The notes beneath the pieces are model-generated. The model was not told the origin of the DNA, ran no database searches, and saw only the letters and a list, made by a program, of their open reading frames with translations. Shown piece by piece: positions 63,732 through 64,000 of a DNA stretch of 64,000 bases. How positions within the stretch are numbered: the stretch's first letter is position 1; each line of letters starts with the position of its first letter. Origin of the DNA: Gordius sp. MW1 (Eukaryota; Nematomorpha; Gordioida; Gordea; Gordiidae); contig OZ038527.1 in the NCBI GenBank assembly GCA_964036665.1, positions 16,266,221 through 16,330,220 on the forward strand. Reading direction: 5' to 3'. The position numbers were made by a program, and so were the translations under genes.

Positions 63732-64000
63732 GTTTTAATATTGTATTGTGCTCATATCAAATATATTTAATAAGGCAAGGAAGGTGTCAGAATCGAAAAA
63801 AACACCTTGAGTACACATACTGATATGGTAATGGCCTACTTTGATTTCAATCGAATGAGGGCATTAAACGGCGTGGTATTTTATCATATATCTGTTTGTT
63901 TAATTCCAAGGACACTACTTTTATATAATTTCGCTGCTTAGCTACACATATTAAGTAAGGTTTGACTAGTACTTATTCAACTCCAAATCTATTTTGCGTT
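63732..64000. other. Upstream region of ADK
   Basis: Presumed 5' UTR and promoter side of adenosine kinase. No other exon was seen before the window edge; a further upstream coding exon for a longer isoform cannot be excluded. Confidence 0.4.

Overview
This is a eukaryotic, almost certainly animal, window: very AT-rich, with spliced genes and a large transposon load. Three conserved nuclear genes can be read exon by exon: the 5' part of COG6 (minus strand, 37738 to 33918), a complete NDUFA6-like complex I subunit (plus strand, 47793 to 55130) and a complete adenosine kinase (minus strand, 63731 to 55395). Each is supported by family motifs and by exon phases that agree at every junction. Adenosine kinase and COG6 begin with tiny introns (33-37 nt, plus 77-83 nt ones), while their later introns run from hundreds of bases to 5.7 kb. 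This 5'-small, 3'-large gradient is well known from schistosome flatworms, but lineage cannot be fixed from it alone.

Left third (1-16.5 kb): three degraded copies of one hAT transposon (about 1215-6186 minus, 8672-10670 plus, 11188-13541 plus). Copy 3 is split by two non-autonomous Helitron-like elements, and copy 2 by a LINE 3' fragment that carries an 11-bp target duplication. Also present are a 9-bp-TSD long-inverted-repeat element rich in G/C runs, a hAT-type MITE, and a 5'-truncated LINE with a restriction-like endonuclease.

16.6-22.0 kb: a very young Ty3/gypsy-type LTR retrotransposon with LTRs that look identical, a 5-bp TSD, a leucine-type primer site, an unusually small Gag-like ORF and an extra GC-rich ORF before the 3' LTR. 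22.1-28.5 kb: a 4.07-kb transposon with arms of about 0.72 kb, encoding a full-length but broken transposase-like protein that I recognise as a multicopy invertebrate family without being able to name its superfamily, plus a second truncated copy. 29.2-30.9 kb: a foldback element. 31.0-32.6 kb: a MULE transposase remnant and another Helitron-like element.

33.9-37.7 kb: COG6, exons 1-7. 38.3-40.5 kb: a non-autonomous LTR element holding an essentially pure (CTAC)n array of about 720 bp. 42.6-46.8 kb: a second LTR retrotransposon (minus) with young LTRs but broken genes. 47.4-63.7 kb: NDUFA6 and adenosine kinase lie tail to tail, 264 bp apart. NDUFA6 intron 2 (5.9 kb) holds an antisense RLE LINE and a Helitron-like element; adenosine kinase intron 5 (5.7 kb) holds a tandem repeat and two MITEs with clear target duplications.

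No prokaryotic genes, rRNA, CRISPR array or intact tRNA was seen. All assignments rest on reading the sequence and on family knowledge; no searches were run.
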